This document shows positions 1 to 9,051 of a stretch of DNA of 64,000 nucleotides, piece by piece. A model generated the notes under the pieces. The model was given only the letters and a program-made list of their open reading frames with translations, was not told where the DNA came from and did not search any database. Origin of the DNA: Candidatus Methylobacter oryzae (GTDB lineage: Bacteria; Pseudomonadota; Gammaproteobacteria; Methylococcales; Methylomonadaceae); assembly GCF_003994235.2 (NCBI RefSeq), contig NZ_RYFG02000025.1, positions 85,657 to 149,656 on the forward strand. The letters are read 5' to 3'. A program made the translations under genes and the position numbers. Positions within the stretch are counted from its first letter, which is position 1. Every line of letters starts with the position of its first letter.

Positions 1-1131
1 CTGCTCAGGCAGTTGGGCGAATTGCTAAGAAAGCATACGCGGAAACATGATTTTGTCGCGCGTCTTGGCGGCGACGAGTTTGGGATATTGATGAATCATT
101 GCTCATTAAACGAGGCGTTTCAAGCCTGCGAAAATTTACGCGACTTAGTCAAAGATTTCCGTTTTGCCTGGGAAGATCGAAGCTTTACCGTGGGCGTGAG
201 CATTGGCATTGCCGCGATAAACGGTTCTTCCGGCAATGCCGTCAACCTGCTCAAAGAAGCCGACGCCGCCTGTTATGCGGCAAAGGATAAAGGCCGGAAC
301 CGGGTACATGTTTTCCGGCCCGATGATGAAGAGCTGGCTATACGGCATGGAGAAATGCAATGGGTCGATAAGATTCAGCAGGGCTTGGAACAAAACCGCT
401 TTTGCCTGTACGGGCAACCTATTGTCTCGATTGCCGGCGATGATGAAGGCATGCATTTTGAGACCCTGGTCCGCTATAGGGATGATAACGGCCATATTAT
501 TCCGCCCGGTGCATTTTTACCGGCGGCAGAACGCTATAACCAGGCAGCGGCGCTGGATCGCTGGGTCATTAGCCGTCTATTTGAATGGTTGGCGACGAAG
601 CCGGGCTTTTTGGACAAGCTATCGTTGTGCTCGGTTAATTTGTCCGGTTTGTCGCTGTCCGATGAAACCATGTTGGCGTTTATTTCAGGGCAGTTTTCGA
701 AGTGGGCGGTTCCGGCGGAGAAAATTTGTTTTGAGGTCACAGAAACAGCAGCTATCGCCAACTTATCCCACGCGACTAATTTTATAAACCAATTAAAAGA
801 GCAAGGTTGCCTGTTTTCGCTCGACGATTTTGGTAGCGGATTATCTTCGTTTGCCTACTTAAAAAACCTGCCGGTCGATTTTCTTAAAATCGACGGTTTG
901 TTCGTGAAAGATATTCTGGACGATAAAGTCGATCTCGCGATGGTGAAGTCGATTAATGAAGTCGGGCACGTAATGGGTAAGAAAACGATTGCCGAATTTG
1001 TTGAGAATGAACATATCTTTAATTTGCTTAATGTCCTGGGCGTCAATTATGCGCAAGGATACGGTATCGGCAAACCCGTGCCGCTGGATGAGCTTATGCT
1101 TGTAAAACCCTATTCGGGGGCGCTGAAATGA
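1..1131 (+). CDS. GGDEF-EAL cyclic-di-GMP turnover protein (5' truncated by window)
   Basis: The frame is open to the left edge, so the N-terminus (probably a sensor region) is missing. The first ~100 residues are the end of a GGDEF domain with an intact LGGDEFG active loop. An RxxD inhibitory site (R-K-H-D) lies five residues upstream of the GGDEF motif. An EAL phosphodiesterase domain fills the rest. Its signature is ETL rather than EAL, but the other metal and catalytic positions are present: the Asn in VNLSG, ExTE, DDFGSG, LKIDG, the Lys/Glu of KTIAEFVE and QGYGIGKP. Both activities are therefore plausible; the net activity cannot be told from sequence. The stop overlaps the ATG of the TonB receptor (ATGA), so the two are translationally coupled and the protein may act in a pathway sensing the receptor's substrate (inference). 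Confidence 0.93.
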   Translation: MLRQLGELLRKHTRKHDFVARLGGDEFGILMNHCSLNEAFQACENLRDLVKDFRFAWEDRSFTVGVSIGIAAINGSSGNAVNLLKEADAACYAAKDKGRNRVHVFRPDDEELAIRHGEMQWVDKIQQGLEQNRFCLYGQPIVSIAGDDEGMHFETLVRYRDDNGHIIPPGAFLPAAERYNQAAALDRWVISRLFEWLATKPGFLDKLSLCSVNLSGLSLSDETMLAFISGQFSKWAVPAEKICFEVTETAAIANLSHATNFINQLKEQGCLFSLDDFGSGLSSFAYLKNLPVDFLKIDGLFVKDILDDKVDLAMVKSINEVGHVMGKKTIAEFVENEHIFNLLNVLGVNYAQGYGIGKPVPLDELMLVKPYSGALK

Positions 1132-3284
1132 GAGTCAAAACTGCATTTTTTGTTAATTGTTTGGCGCTGATGGTTTCTTACAGCGATATTGCCGGGGCAG
1201 CGGCGGAAAAAGTCGATGATTTCTTTGCGATGTCGCCGGCTGAATTGGCGGCAACGCCGGTTAGCATTGCCACCGGTACGTCAACCTTGGTTTCTCAATC
1301 GGCTGCTGTGACCAGCGTCATTACCGCCGAACAAATCAAAGCCATGGGCGCAACCGAACTGCATGAGGTATTGGAAACGGTGCCGGGTATTCATGCCAGC
1401 ATACAAGGATTGACCGGCGATTATCATTACACCGTCCGAGGCATCCAAAATGCGACCAATTCGGAAGTGCTGTTCTTGTTAAACGGTACGCGAGTGACCA
1501 CAGCGTTTCGCGGCACATTAATGATTGGCTTGGAACTGCCGATCGATGCGATTCAACAAGTAGAGGTGATTCGCGGGCCGGGCTCGGCTTTGTACGGCGC
1601 CGATGCGTTCGCCGGCGTGATCAATATCATCACTAAAAAAGCCAAGGACATTGATGGAACGACAGTCGGCGGCCGGGTAGGGGATCATGACACCCAAAGT
1701 GGATGGGGGCAGCATAGTGCGCACTGGGCGGGCTGGGATGTCGCAGCCAGTCTGCAATATCAGCATAGCGGCGGCGATAGTGGCCGCGAGGTTAAGACCG
1801 ATAGTCAAACGGCGTTGGATAATGTGTTTGGGACTCATGCGTCCCATGCGCCCAGTGTTTTGAATTCGCAATATGAAAATTTCAACGGTCATTTGAATCT
1901 GCAACGGAAACATTGGGATATCGGTTTCTGGGCGTTTAATACCGAGAATAATACTCGTGCAGGTACTGCCGGCGCTTTGGACCCGAAAGGTGTTGCCAAT
2001 GGCGAGCAATATGTAGGCGATATACGTTTTTCAACGGAAGACTGGTTTAAAGATTGGGAGTTCTTAGCGCATGTCAGTGACTTGCATTCCGATTTTCGAG
2101 CACAATTCCAGCCGTTCCCCGATAATGCTGTACTGCCTGTCGGTTCAGATGGCAATATTAATTTCTTGATGCCCAGTCCACTGGTTTTATTTCCTGATGG
2201 TGTTATTGGCCATACAGAGCAAGTTGAAGACATTCCCGCAATTGAATTGAGTTCTATCTATCGGGGAGTGAGTAAGCATCAGTTGTTGATGAGCGCAGGT
2301 TTTCGCTATGAACAGATCAGCGTAAAACATCTGACCAATTTTGGGCCGGGTGTTGTTGACGCCACAAAGTTACTGCCTCCACCTAGCTTGAATGTTGTAG
2401 ACGGCTCATTAACCAATGTTACCGGCACGCCTTTTGTGTTTTTGCCGAGTACGTCTCGATCGATCTGGTCTTCTGTTGTGCAGGACGAATGGCAGTTGGC
2501 TGATGATTGGCAATTAACCGCCGGCGTCCGCTATGATCATTATTCCGATTTCGGCGGCACCATTAATCCGCGTGCGGCCCTGGTTTGGGATATCAATCAG
2601 CAGCTGAGCAGTAAGTTGTTGTATGGAAAAGCTTTTAGAGCCCCCAATTTTTCAGAGCAAGGAAGCCAGAATAATCCGATACAATTGGGCAACAGAGCCT
2701 TGGAGCCTGAGACTATCAATACCTACGAATGGGCGTTTGACTATCGTCCGGTTTCGGCGCTTAGAACCGCGGCTAATTTTTACTATTACCGTATCAAAGA
2801 CCTGATTACCCTGGTGCCGGATCTAGGAACCCCTTCTTCGACTTTCCAGAATAACGGTAACCAGGACGGTTACGGCAGTGAGCTGGAATGGAGCTGGCAA
2901 GTGCAGGAACAATGGAATTTATCGGGCAATTATGCCTGGCAATATGCCAGAAACAACGAAACCAAAAGCCGGGTTGCCGGCGTGCCCGAACACCAGGTTT
3001 ATGTTGCCGCTGCCTGGCAGTTTATGCCGAAATGGCAGCTACAGTCCCAGATCAAATGGGTAGGCAGCAGGATCAATCCGATAGCGGACAACGGGAACTT
3101 GGATGACTACCAAACCATCGATTTCACGCTAAGAGGCAAAAAACTCTACGGGCACTTGAATGTTGGCGCTTCTTTACGGAACGCGTTTGACACGCATTAT
3201 TGGGAGCCGGCCGCAGTTAAAATAGGACAAAACTTTCCTATGCCGGGTAGAAGTTTTTATCTTGAGGCATCGATTAATTTTTGA
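1128..3284 (+). CDS. TonB-dependent outer-membrane receptor
   Basis: This 718-residue protein has a signal peptide (about residues 1-25, likely cleaved near AGA-AA). A plug domain follows from about residue 55, with typical segments VLETVPGIHAS, VRGIQN and VEVIRGPGSALYGADAFAGVINIITKK. The rest is a 22-strand beta-barrel ending in the usual C-terminal aromatic (ASINF). It should import a siderophore, cobalamin-like or other scarce ligand using TonB/ExbBD energy; no residue gives the substrate. The start ATG overlaps the stop of the GGDEF-EAL gene by 4 nt. Coupling of a c-di-GMP enzyme to a TonB receptor is the notable context. Confidence 0.95.
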   Translation: MRVKTAFFVNCLALMVSYSDIAGAAAEKVDDFFAMSPAELAATPVSIATGTSTLVSQSAAVTSVITAEQIKAMGATELHEVLETVPGIHASIQGLTGDYHYTVRGIQNATNSEVLFLLNGTRVTTAFRGTLMIGLELPIDAIQQVEVIRGPGSALYGADAFAGVINIITKKAKDIDGTTVGGRVGDHDTQSGWGQHSAHWAGWDVAASLQYQHSGGDSGREVKTDSQTALDNVFGTHASHAPSVLNSQYENFNGHLNLQRKHWDIGFWAFNTENNTRAGTAGALDPKGVANGEQYVGDIRFSTEDWFKDWEFLAHVSDLHSDFRAQFQPFPDNAVLPVGSDGNINFLMPSPLVLFPDGVIGHTEQVEDIPAIELSSIYRGVSKHQLLMSAGFRYEQISVKHLTNFGPGVVDATKLLPPPSLNVVDGSLTNVTGTPFVFLPSTSRSIWSSVVQDEWQLADDWQLTAGVRYDHYSDFGGTINPRAALVWDINQQLSSKLLYGKAFRAPNFSEQGSQNNPIQLGNRALEPETINTYEWAFDYRPVSALRTAANFYYYRIKDLITLVPDLGTPSSTFQNNGNQDGYGSELEWSWQVQEQWNLSGNYAWQYARNNETKSRVAGVPEHQVYVAAAWQFMPKWQLQSQIKWVGSRINPIADNGNLDDYQTIDFTLRGKKLYGHLNVGASLRNAFDTHYWEPAAVKIGQNFPMPGRSFYLEASINF

Positions 3285-3879
3285 TGTGCTAAATCTCGAA
3301 AATAATCTTGCGCCTTTTGATGGCGAGCTTTATCTAATCAAACAATTCTACGGTTTACCGGAGTCCGGTCTACTGTTTACGCAACTGCAAGCCGAGCTGG
3401 CTTGGCGGGAAGAGGCCATTTTTATCTACGGCCGCTGGGTTAAAGTGCCGCGGCTGATATGCTGGTACGGCGATCCCGGAGCATGGTATCGCTATTCCGG
3501 CGTTAACCATCAGCCGCTGCCGTGGTTGCCTGTGTTGCAGGCAATCAGGGAAAAAGTGGAAAAGCAGTGCCAATGCGCTTTTAACAGCGTATTAGCCAAT
3601 TTGTACCGCGACGGCAACGATTCAATGGGCTGCCATGCCGACGATGAAAAGGAGTTGGGATTGAATCCGGTGATTGCGTCGTTGAGCCTGGGCGACGAAC
3701 GCCTGTTCAGGCTGCATCATAAAAACACCAAGGACAAACTGGACATTGCGCTGGGTCACGGCGATTTATTAATCATGGCCGGCAGTTTACAGCACCACTG
3801 GATGCACGCGGTGCCGAAAACGAAGAAATTGAAAACGGCGCGGGTTAATTTGACGTTTCGGAGAATTAAGGCTGATTGA
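3262..3879 (+). CDS. AlkB-like 2-oxoglutarate/Fe(II) dioxygenase
   Basis: It is related to the AlkB/ALKBH2 family, which oxidatively demethylates 1-methyladenine and 3-methylcytosine in nucleic acid. Visible motifs are VPRLICWYGDPG (nucleotide-recognition lid), NSVLANLYRDGNDSMGCHADDE with the HxD iron ligands, the distal His in HHWMHAVPK, and the 2OG-binding Arg pair in ARVNLTFRR. About 200 residues is the normal family length. The longest frame starts at TTG 3262, inside the end of the TonB receptor gene. GTG 3286 just after that gene's stop is an alternative; neither has a clear Shine-Dalgarno, so the start is uncertain. It may be co-transcribed with the receptor. Confidence 0.9.
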   Translation: MRHRLIFDVLNLENNLAPFDGELYLIKQFYGLPESGLLFTQLQAELAWREEAIFIYGRWVKVPRLICWYGDPGAWYRYSGVNHQPLPWLPVLQAIREKVEKQCQCAFNSVLANLYRDGNDSMGCHADDEKELGLNPVIASLSLGDERLFRLHHKNTKDKLDIALGHGDLLIMAGSLQHHWMHAVPKTKKLKTARVNLTFRRIKAD

Positions 3880-3885
3880 TTAATG

Positions 3886-3940
3886 CACCACGAAGAGCAC
3901 AAAGTTTTTTCTCGTGAACTTCGTGCTCTTCTTCGTGATG
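3886..3940. repeat. Imperfect inverted repeat between convergent genes
   Basis: ACCACGAAGAGCAC on the left pairs with GTGCTCTTCTTCGTG on the right. It lies between the AlkB-like gene (+) and purD (-) and could end transcription from both sides. It belongs to a dispersed ACCACGAAGACACGAA-type family also seen near 5254, 10303 and 12921. Confidence 0.6.
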
Positions 3941-5218
3941 TTATGCTTTTATAGCCTTAAAACCAATATCAGTCCGGTAATAAACATTATCCCAACGGAT
4001 GCTATTGACCAGTTCATAGGCTTTGCTTTGTGCTTCTTTAATATCGTGGCCTAAAGCACAAGCGCATAACACGCGTCCACCCGCCGTGACTAAATCGTCG
4101 CCGGCTTGCTTGGTTGCCGCATGGAACACTTTGCGGTCTTCGAAAGCTTGAACAGGCAAGCCGGAAATCACTTTGCCGGTTTCGGAGGCGTCAGGGTAAC
4201 CGCCCGATGCCAGTACCACGCCTAATGCGGCGCGTTCGTCCCAGTCGCTATCGGTTTGATTGAGATTGCCGGCCAGCGCGGCTTCGCACAGTTCGACCAA
4301 GTCGCTTTTCAGGCGCATCATGATCGGCTGGGTTTCTGGATCGCCGAAGCGGCAGTTGTATTCCAGCACTTTAACGGTACCGTCGGAACTGATCATCAAG
4401 CCGGCGTACAGAAAGCCGGTATACGGCAAGCCGTCTGCCGCCATGCCTTTCAAGGTCGGCTCGATGACTTCGCGCATGACCTTATCGTGGATTTCAGGCG
4501 TAACGACCGGGGCAGGAGAATAAGCACCCATGCCGCCGGTATTCGGGCCTTGGTCGCCGTTGTCGCGGGCTTTATGATCTTGCGAAGTCGCCATCGGCAG
4601 CGCGTATTTGCCGTCGGCTATTACGATAAAGCTGGCTTCTTCGCCGCTTAAAAACTCTTCGATAACGACGCGGTTACCGGCTTCGCCGAACACATTACCG
4701 GACAGCATGTCCTCGACCGCGGCTATCGCTTCCTGTTCGGATTGGGCGACGATTACGCCTTTGCCTGCGGCCAAACCGTCGGCTTTGACGACGATCGGCG
4801 CGCCTTGCTGTTTGATATAAGCGATGGCTTGCTGCTTCTCGGTGAACGACTGGTATTTCGCGGTCGGAATGTTATGGCGGATCATGAAGTCCTTGCAGAA
4901 CGTCTTCGAGCCTTCCAATTGCGCGGCTTGTGCGGTTGGTCCGAAGCATTTGAGGCCGGCTTCACGGAAACGGTCGACAATGCCCAGTACCAGCGGCACT
5001 TCGGGACCAACGATAGTCAGGTCGATGGATTCTTTCTGCACGAAAGCTAACAGCGCATCAATGTCGTTCACGGCAATGGCGACGTTTTCGATAGACGGCT
5101 CCAGCGCGGTGCCGGCGTTGCCCGGCGCGACGAAGACTTTTTCGGCTTTGGGAGATTGTTTGGCTTTCCAGGCCAGGGCGTGCTCACGGCCGCCGCTGCC
5201 GACGATCAGGATTTTCAT
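3941..5218 (-). CDS. purD: Phosphoribosylamine--glycine ligase
   Basis: GAR synthetase, second step of de novo purine synthesis (phosphoribosylamine + glycine + ATP). It has 425 residues, the normal length. The N-terminal domain begins MKILIVGSGGREHAL. The ATP-grasp part shows VVKADGLAAGKGV, NTGGMGAYSPAP and the metal-binding EYNCRFGDPETQ segment. It is the last gene of dusB-fis-purH-purD, separated from purH by a 147-bp gap holding an inverted repeat. The start at ATG 5218 gives the canonical N-terminus. Confidence 0.98.
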   Translation of the reverse strand: MKILIVGSGGREHALAWKAKQSPKAEKVFVAPGNAGTALEPSIENVAIAVNDIDALLAFVQKESIDLTIVGPEVPLVLGIVDRFREAGLKCFGPTAQAAQLEGSKTFCKDFMIRHNIPTAKYQSFTEKQQAIAYIKQQGAPIVVKADGLAAGKGVIVAQSEQEAIAAVEDMLSGNVFGEAGNRVVIEEFLSGEEASFIVIADGKYALPMATSQDHKARDNGDQGPNTGGMGAYSPAPVVTPEIHDKVMREVIEPTLKGMAADGLPYTGFLYAGLMISSDGTVKVLEYNCRFGDPETQPIMMRLKSDLVELCEAALAGNLNQTDSDWDERAALGVVLASGGYPDASETGKVISGLPVQAFEDRKVFHAATKQAGDDLVTAGGRVLCACALGHDIKEAQSKAYELVNSIRWDNVYYRTDIGFKAIKA

Positions 5219-5253
5219 GGTGTTTCTCGTGCGTGTAAGAGGTGTGATTGGTT

Positions 5254-5351
5254 GTCCACGAAAACCAAAAGTAGGCGCCTTTAGGCGACACGAAAGACAC
5301 GAAAAAATTAAGTGTAGAAAGTTTTTCGTGTTAAGCGTGCCTTTCGTGGAC
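5254..5351. repeat. Inverted repeat between purH and purD
   Basis: The 98-bp element has 10-bp perfect ends (GTCCACGAAA at 5254-5263, TTTCGTGGAC at 5342-5351). Inside are further complementary CACGAAAGACACGAA / TTTTTCGTG stretches. It is a non-coding palindromic repeat within the purH-purD transcript and may fold into mRNA secondary structure that modulates purD expression (inference). Confidence 0.6.
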
Positions 5352-5365
5352 GTTGTTCTTTAATT

Positions 5366-6922
5366 TTAGTGTCTGAAATGACGCATGCCGGTGAAGATCA
5401 TCGCGATGTTGTGTTCGTCGGCGGCGGCAATCACTTCGTTATCGCGCATCGAGCCGCCGGGCTGGATGACGGCAGTGATGCCTGCTTCGGCGGCCGAGTC
5501 GATGCCGTCCCGGAACGGGAAAAAAGCATCGGAAGCCATCGCCGAGCCCGGCACGTCCAAACCTGCATCGCCAGCTTTGATGCCGGCGATTCTGGCCGAA
5601 TAGACGCGGCTCATCTGGCCCGCGCCGACGCCGATGGTCTGGCCGTTTTTACAGTAGACAATTGCATTGGATTTGACGAATTTGGCGACTTTCCAGGCAA
5701 ACAGCAAATCGGCCATTTCCTGTTCGGTCGGTGCGCGTTTGCTGACGACTTTGATGTCGGCGGCGTCGATTTCGCCGATGTCTTTATCCTGCACAAGTAA
5801 ACCGCCGGCAACGCGCTTGAAATCCAACGCCGCTTGGTTGCCGCTGCTCCATATGCCTGATTCCAGCACGCGGACGTTTTGTTTTTCGGCCAAGACGGTT
5901 TGCGCGGCAGCGCTAATGGCCGGTGCAATAATGACTTCGACAAATTGACGTTTAACGATTTCCGCTGCTGTCGCTTCGTCCAGTTCGCGGTTAAACGCGA
6001 TGATGCCGCCGAATGCGGAGGTCGGGTCGGTGGCGTAGGCTTTATCGTAAGCTTTAAGCAGGCTATCGGCTTGGGCGACGCCGCAGGGATTGGCATGTTT
6101 AACGATCACGCAGGTAGGGTGGTCGTCGAAGGTTTTAACGCATTCCAAGGCCGCATCGGCATCGGCAATATTGTTATAAGACAACTCTTTGCCTTGCAGT
6201 TGCTTGGCGGCCGCAATCGTACCGCTGGCCGGCGTTTTTTCACGATAAAACGCGGCGTTTTGATGCGGGTTTTCACCGTAACGCATAGTTTGGTTACGGT
6301 AAAATTGCAAATTCAACGTTTCGGGAAATTGCACTTCGTTAATGTTGCCAAGATAGGTTGCAATCGCTGTGTCGTAACGCGCCGTATGTTCAAAACTTTT
6401 TAACGCCAAGTTGAAGCGGGTTTGGTGCGATAGTCCGCCGTTATTTTTCAGTTCGGTAATAATCGAAGCATAATCGCTAGGATCGACAATGACTGCCACG
6501 TCGGCATGGTTCTTGGCTGCGGCGCGGATCATGGTCGGGCCGCCGATGTCGATGTTTTCAATGGCCGTTTCCAGATCGCAGTCGGGCTTGGCTACGGTTT
6601 GCTCGAACGGGTACAGGTTCACTACCACCATATCGATGGCATTAATGCCGTTGGCCGCCATGACCGCATCGTCGATGCCCCGGCGAGCCAAAATGCCGCC
6701 GTGGACTTTGGGATGCAAGGTTTTAACCCGGCCATCCATCATTTCCGGAAAACCGGTGTAATCGGAAACTTCAGTCGCGGGAATGTTATTTTCTGCCAGT
6801 GTTTTGGCAGTGCCGCCGGTGGACAGAATCTCAATGCCTAATTGATGAAGCTGTTGGCAAAAATCCACGATACCGGATTTATCGGATACGCTGACCAGCG
6901 CACGAGTGACTTTTTTGTTCAT
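5366..6922 (-). CDS. purH: Bifunctional AICAR formyltransferase / IMP cyclohydrolase
   Basis: It catalyses the last two steps of IMP synthesis. The N-terminal MGS-like cyclohydrolase domain (about 1-150) shows [21 protein letters not shown] and [15 protein letters not shown]. The C-terminal transformylase domain shows [13 protein letters not shown], the catalytic KHANPCG motif and [12 protein letters not shown]. At 518 residues it is full length. It lies about 50 bp downstream of fis in the same direction, in an order typical for gammaproteobacteria. Confidence 0.98.
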   Translation of the reverse strand: MNKKVTRALVSVSDKSGIVDFCQQLHQLGIEILSTGGTAKTLAENNIPATEVSDYTGFPEMMDGRVKTLHPKVHGGILARRGIDDAVMAANGINAIDMVVVNLYPFEQTVAKPDCDLETAIENIDIGGPTMIRAAAKNHADVAVIVDPSDYASIITELKNNGGLSHQTRFNLALKSFEHTARYDTAIATYLGNINEVQFPETLNLQFYRNQTMRYGENPHQNAAFYREKTPASGTIAAAKQLQGKELSYNNIADADAALECVKTFDDHPTCVIVKHANPCGVAQADSLLKAYDKAYATDPTSAFGGIIAFNRELDEATAAEIVKRQFVEVIIAPAISAAAQTVLAEKQNVRVLESGIWSSGNQAALDFKRVAGGLLVQDKDIGEIDAADIKVVSKRAPTEQEMADLLFAWKVAKFVKSNAIVYCKNGQTIGVGAGQMSRVYSARIAGIKAGDAGLDVPGSAMASDAFFPFRDGIDSAAEAGITAVIQPGGSMRDNEVIAAADEHNIAMIFTGMRHFRH

Positions 6923-6969
6923 GCAGATCTCAGAATGAAAGAGGGGGTAAATCCAGCCTTGTCCGGGTA

Positions 6970-7254
6970 TTAGGACAGGCCGTAGAATTCCAGTTTTTTG
7001 CGCAGGGTGCTGCGGCTTAAGCCCAGCGCTTTAGCTGCCTTGGTTTGGTTGTAGCCGGAATATTCCAGCGTCGCCAGCAGTAAAGGTTTTTCAACTTCAC
7101 CGATGACCATCGCATGCAGATCGACGGCATCATGACCATTCAATTGCAAAAAATATTGTTCCACTGTCTGCTTAACATGCGCGGCTAACGGAATAGCGGC
7201 GGTTTTTTTGCTGTCGATGTTAATGATTTCGGCATTTTTGGGAGATGCGGTCAT
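6970..7254 (-). CDS. fis: DNA-binding nucleoid protein Fis
   Basis: A small helix-turn-helix protein that bends DNA and activates rRNA and other promoters. The C-terminal HTH is obvious ([29 protein letters not shown]). I use ATG 7254 (94 residues) rather than the longer GTG frame at 7266. The ATG lies one nucleotide after the dusB stop (TAA-T-ATG), which fits tight coupling and the E. coli protein length (98). The dusB-fis pairing is a hallmark gammaproteobacterial arrangement. Confidence 0.96.
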   Translation of the reverse strand: MTASPKNAEIINIDSKKTAAIPLAAHVKQTVEQYFLQLNGHDAVDLHAMVIGEVEKPLLLATLEYSGYNQTKAAKALGLSRSTLRKKLEFYGLS

Positions 7255-7255
7255 A

Positions 7256-8239
7256 TTATGCAGCACGGTCAGTGGTTAAAAAATTAAAGGCCGAATTAAT
7301 CAGCGCTATTTGTTGGGACGGACATTGCGCTTGGTTGATAGTGCGTTGAGCATCCTGAGCTGAGGGTTCAAGATGCCTGAAATACCAGGCTATATGTTTT
7401 CTTGCTATTCTAACACCGCTCGCATTGCCGTAGAAGCTATATAGTTTGTCCAAATGAATCATCAGCGTATTGTGTATCTCCGTAATTGTTGGTTTTTCAA
7501 TAGGTTTGCCGTGGTTGATAAAGTGGCTTATTTGGCTAAATAACCATGGGTTTCCCTGGGCCGCCCGGCCGATCATAATCGCATCCGCGCCGGTCGAATC
7601 AAGCACAAACCGGGCCTGTTCGGGCGAATCAATATCGCCATTGGCAATAACCGGAATGCCGGTGGTTTGCTTCACTTTTTTAACGGTTTCATGTTCGGCC
7701 CGGCCTTCAAACTTGCAGGCGCGGGTTCGTCCATGAATGGTCAGCGCGGCAATGCCCGCATTTTCGGCTATTCGCGCTATTTCTACCGCATTGCGGCTGT
7801 GCTTATCCCAACCGGTGCGTATTTTTAATGTGACCGGAATATCGACCGCATTAACGACAGCATCCAGTATTCGCTTTACCAGTGCTTCGTCTCTTAACAG
7901 TGCGGAGCCGGCAGCGACTGAGCAGACTTTTTTAGCCGGGCAACCCATATTGATATCGATAATCTGTGCGCCGCGTTCGACGTTGAGTTTTGCCGCATCG
8001 GCCATTTGTTGGGGATCGGTGCCCAGAATCTGTACGGAACGTATGCCGACTTCACCGGTATGGTCCGTTTTTAACAGCGTTCTTTTATGCCGGCTTAAAG
8101 CCGGATTGGATGCGACCATTTCAGATACAGTCAAACCTGCGCCGAATTGTTTGCACAATTCCCTGAATGGACGATCGGTGATACCGGCCATGGGGGCCAG
8201 GATCAGGTTGTTTTCAAGTTGATAAGGGCCTATTTTCAT
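7256..8239 (-). CDS. dusB: tRNA-dihydrouridine synthase B
   Basis: Flavin enzyme reducing specific uridines in tRNA. The TIM-barrel motifs are LAPMAGITDRPFR near the N-terminus, NMGCPAKKV with the catalytic Cys, TLKIRTGW, and VIANGDIDSPEQA in the phosphate-binding region. The 327-residue length is normal. It is first in the dusB-fis-purH-purD series. The region upstream (8240-8308) carries a compound inverted repeat. Confidence 0.97.
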   Translation of the reverse strand: MKIGPYQLENNLILAPMAGITDRPFRELCKQFGAGLTVSEMVASNPALSRHKRTLLKTDHTGEVGIRSVQILGTDPQQMADAAKLNVERGAQIIDINMGCPAKKVCSVAAGSALLRDEALVKRILDAVVNAVDIPVTLKIRTGWDKHSRNAVEIARIAENAGIAALTIHGRTRACKFEGRAEHETVKKVKQTTGIPVIANGDIDSPEQARFVLDSTGADAIMIGRAAQGNPWLFSQISHFINHGKPIEKPTITEIHNTLMIHLDKLYSFYGNASGVRIARKHIAWYFRHLEPSAQDAQRTINQAQCPSQQIALINSAFNFLTTDRAA

Positions 8240-8251
8240 GAGAGAGGTTCA

Positions 8252-8305
8252 AGGTGAAAGGCGCAAGGTGCAAAGGCGTTTCCTTGCACCTTGTCTCTTT
8301 CACCT
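8252..8305. repeat. Compound inverted repeat upstream of dusB
   Basis: Two nested perfect 9-bp stems: AGGTGAAAG (8252-8260) with CTTTCACCT (8297-8305), and AAGGTGCAA (8265-8273) with TTGCACCTT (8284-8292). They are separated by an unpaired GCGC/GTCT internal loop. It sits directly after the stop of the membrane-protein gene and before dusB, so it may be that gene's terminator. No U-tract follows on the minus strand. Confidence 0.65.
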
Positions 8306-8308
8306 ATT

Positions 8309-8833
8309 TTATTTATCTCCGTCTTCGTTCCAGATTGGGTTGTCGCGGTCTTCCGGTTCCAGTTTGGCAATATCTTCAGGATAAATATGCCAGAAAGACT
8401 TGTCGATTTTGGCGTTGCTATAGCCTTCTTTTTTATCGTGGCCGAACGGGCACCACCAGTTTTCTACAATTTTAACCATATAAGCGTGCCATTCGAACAG
8501 CGCGACACTGTAAGGGCAGTACCAGGTGCAGTTCAGTATCCAGAACAGTTTTGACTGCGAAGTGCTGGCTTTGAACGAGCCTTCCATCGTGATTTGATTT
8601 TTCAAGGTATAACGATGGCTGGCCCGGTCGGGCAGGAAATCGGAGTAAGTCTTGAGGTTTTTGGCTCCGATCAACAGCAAGTGCCAATAAGTCATATAAG
8701 CGCTGGCAAAGACAAACGGAAGGGTGGCAATCGGCAGATAGACCATGACCATGCCGATAGCTCTTTGCACTACCGGAACTTTTTGGTGATTTTTGCCGAT
8801 TTCAACGCGGCTACAGGACTCACAAGCTTTCAT
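8309..8833 (-). CDS. Cys/His-rich membrane protein of unknown function
   Basis: I do not recognise a named family. The 174-residue protein starts with a CxxC (Cys4, Cys7). It has one long hydrophobic stretch (about 24-57) that could be one long or two short membrane spans. A soluble C-terminal part is rich in Trp and carries Cys102, Cys106, Cys128 and His132. The paired Cys and the neighbouring metal-binding-domain gene suggest a metal or redox role (inference). The start has a GAGGA about 10 nt upstream. I have an impression that similar proteins occur in methanotrophs but cannot verify it here. Confidence 0.8.
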   Translation of the reverse strand: MKACESCSRVEIGKNHQKVPVVQRAIGMVMVYLPIATLPFVFASAYMTYWHLLLIGAKNLKTYSDFLPDRASHRYTLKNQITMEGSFKASTSQSKLFWILNCTWYCPYSVALFEWHAYMVKIVENWWCPFGHDKKEGYSNAKIDKSFWHIYPEDIAKLEPEDRDNPIWNEDGDK

Positions 8834-8846
8834 TATTTTTATATCC

Positions 8847-9035
8847 TCATTTTTTTGTTGTTAGCAGGGGGGTTATAGTCGGTTTGGTTTTATCCTCGTT
8901 AAATAACTGATAAATGCTCAGGCAGCCGGCGCAGCAAAATTTTTGCAGGCCGTCGCTCGTGGTCAGTGAGAATCCGGTGATTTCTACCGGTTGACCGCAA
9001 AGTACGCAGGGTTCTTTATCTTTTCCATCGAGCAT
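8847..9035 (-). CDS. Orphan heavy-metal-binding domain protein (P-type ATPase N-domain-like)
   Basis: The protein has 62 residues with Cys10, Cys13, Cys34, Cys35 and Cys38 in the pattern CxxC...FCCxGC. This resembles the small metal-binding module found at the N-terminus of FixI/CcoI-type cation ATPases (PF12156-like). Here it stands alone with no ATPase attached. A GAGG lies 9 nt before the ATG. It sits 13 bp upstream of the Cys-rich membrane protein gene, so the two are probably co-expressed and could form a metal-handling pair. Confidence 0.75.
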   Translation of the reverse strand: MLDGKDKEPCVLCGQPVEITGFSLTTSDGLQKFCCAGCLSIYQLFNEDKTKPTITPLLTTKK

Positions 9036-9051
9036 AAAAAGACCTCACATT

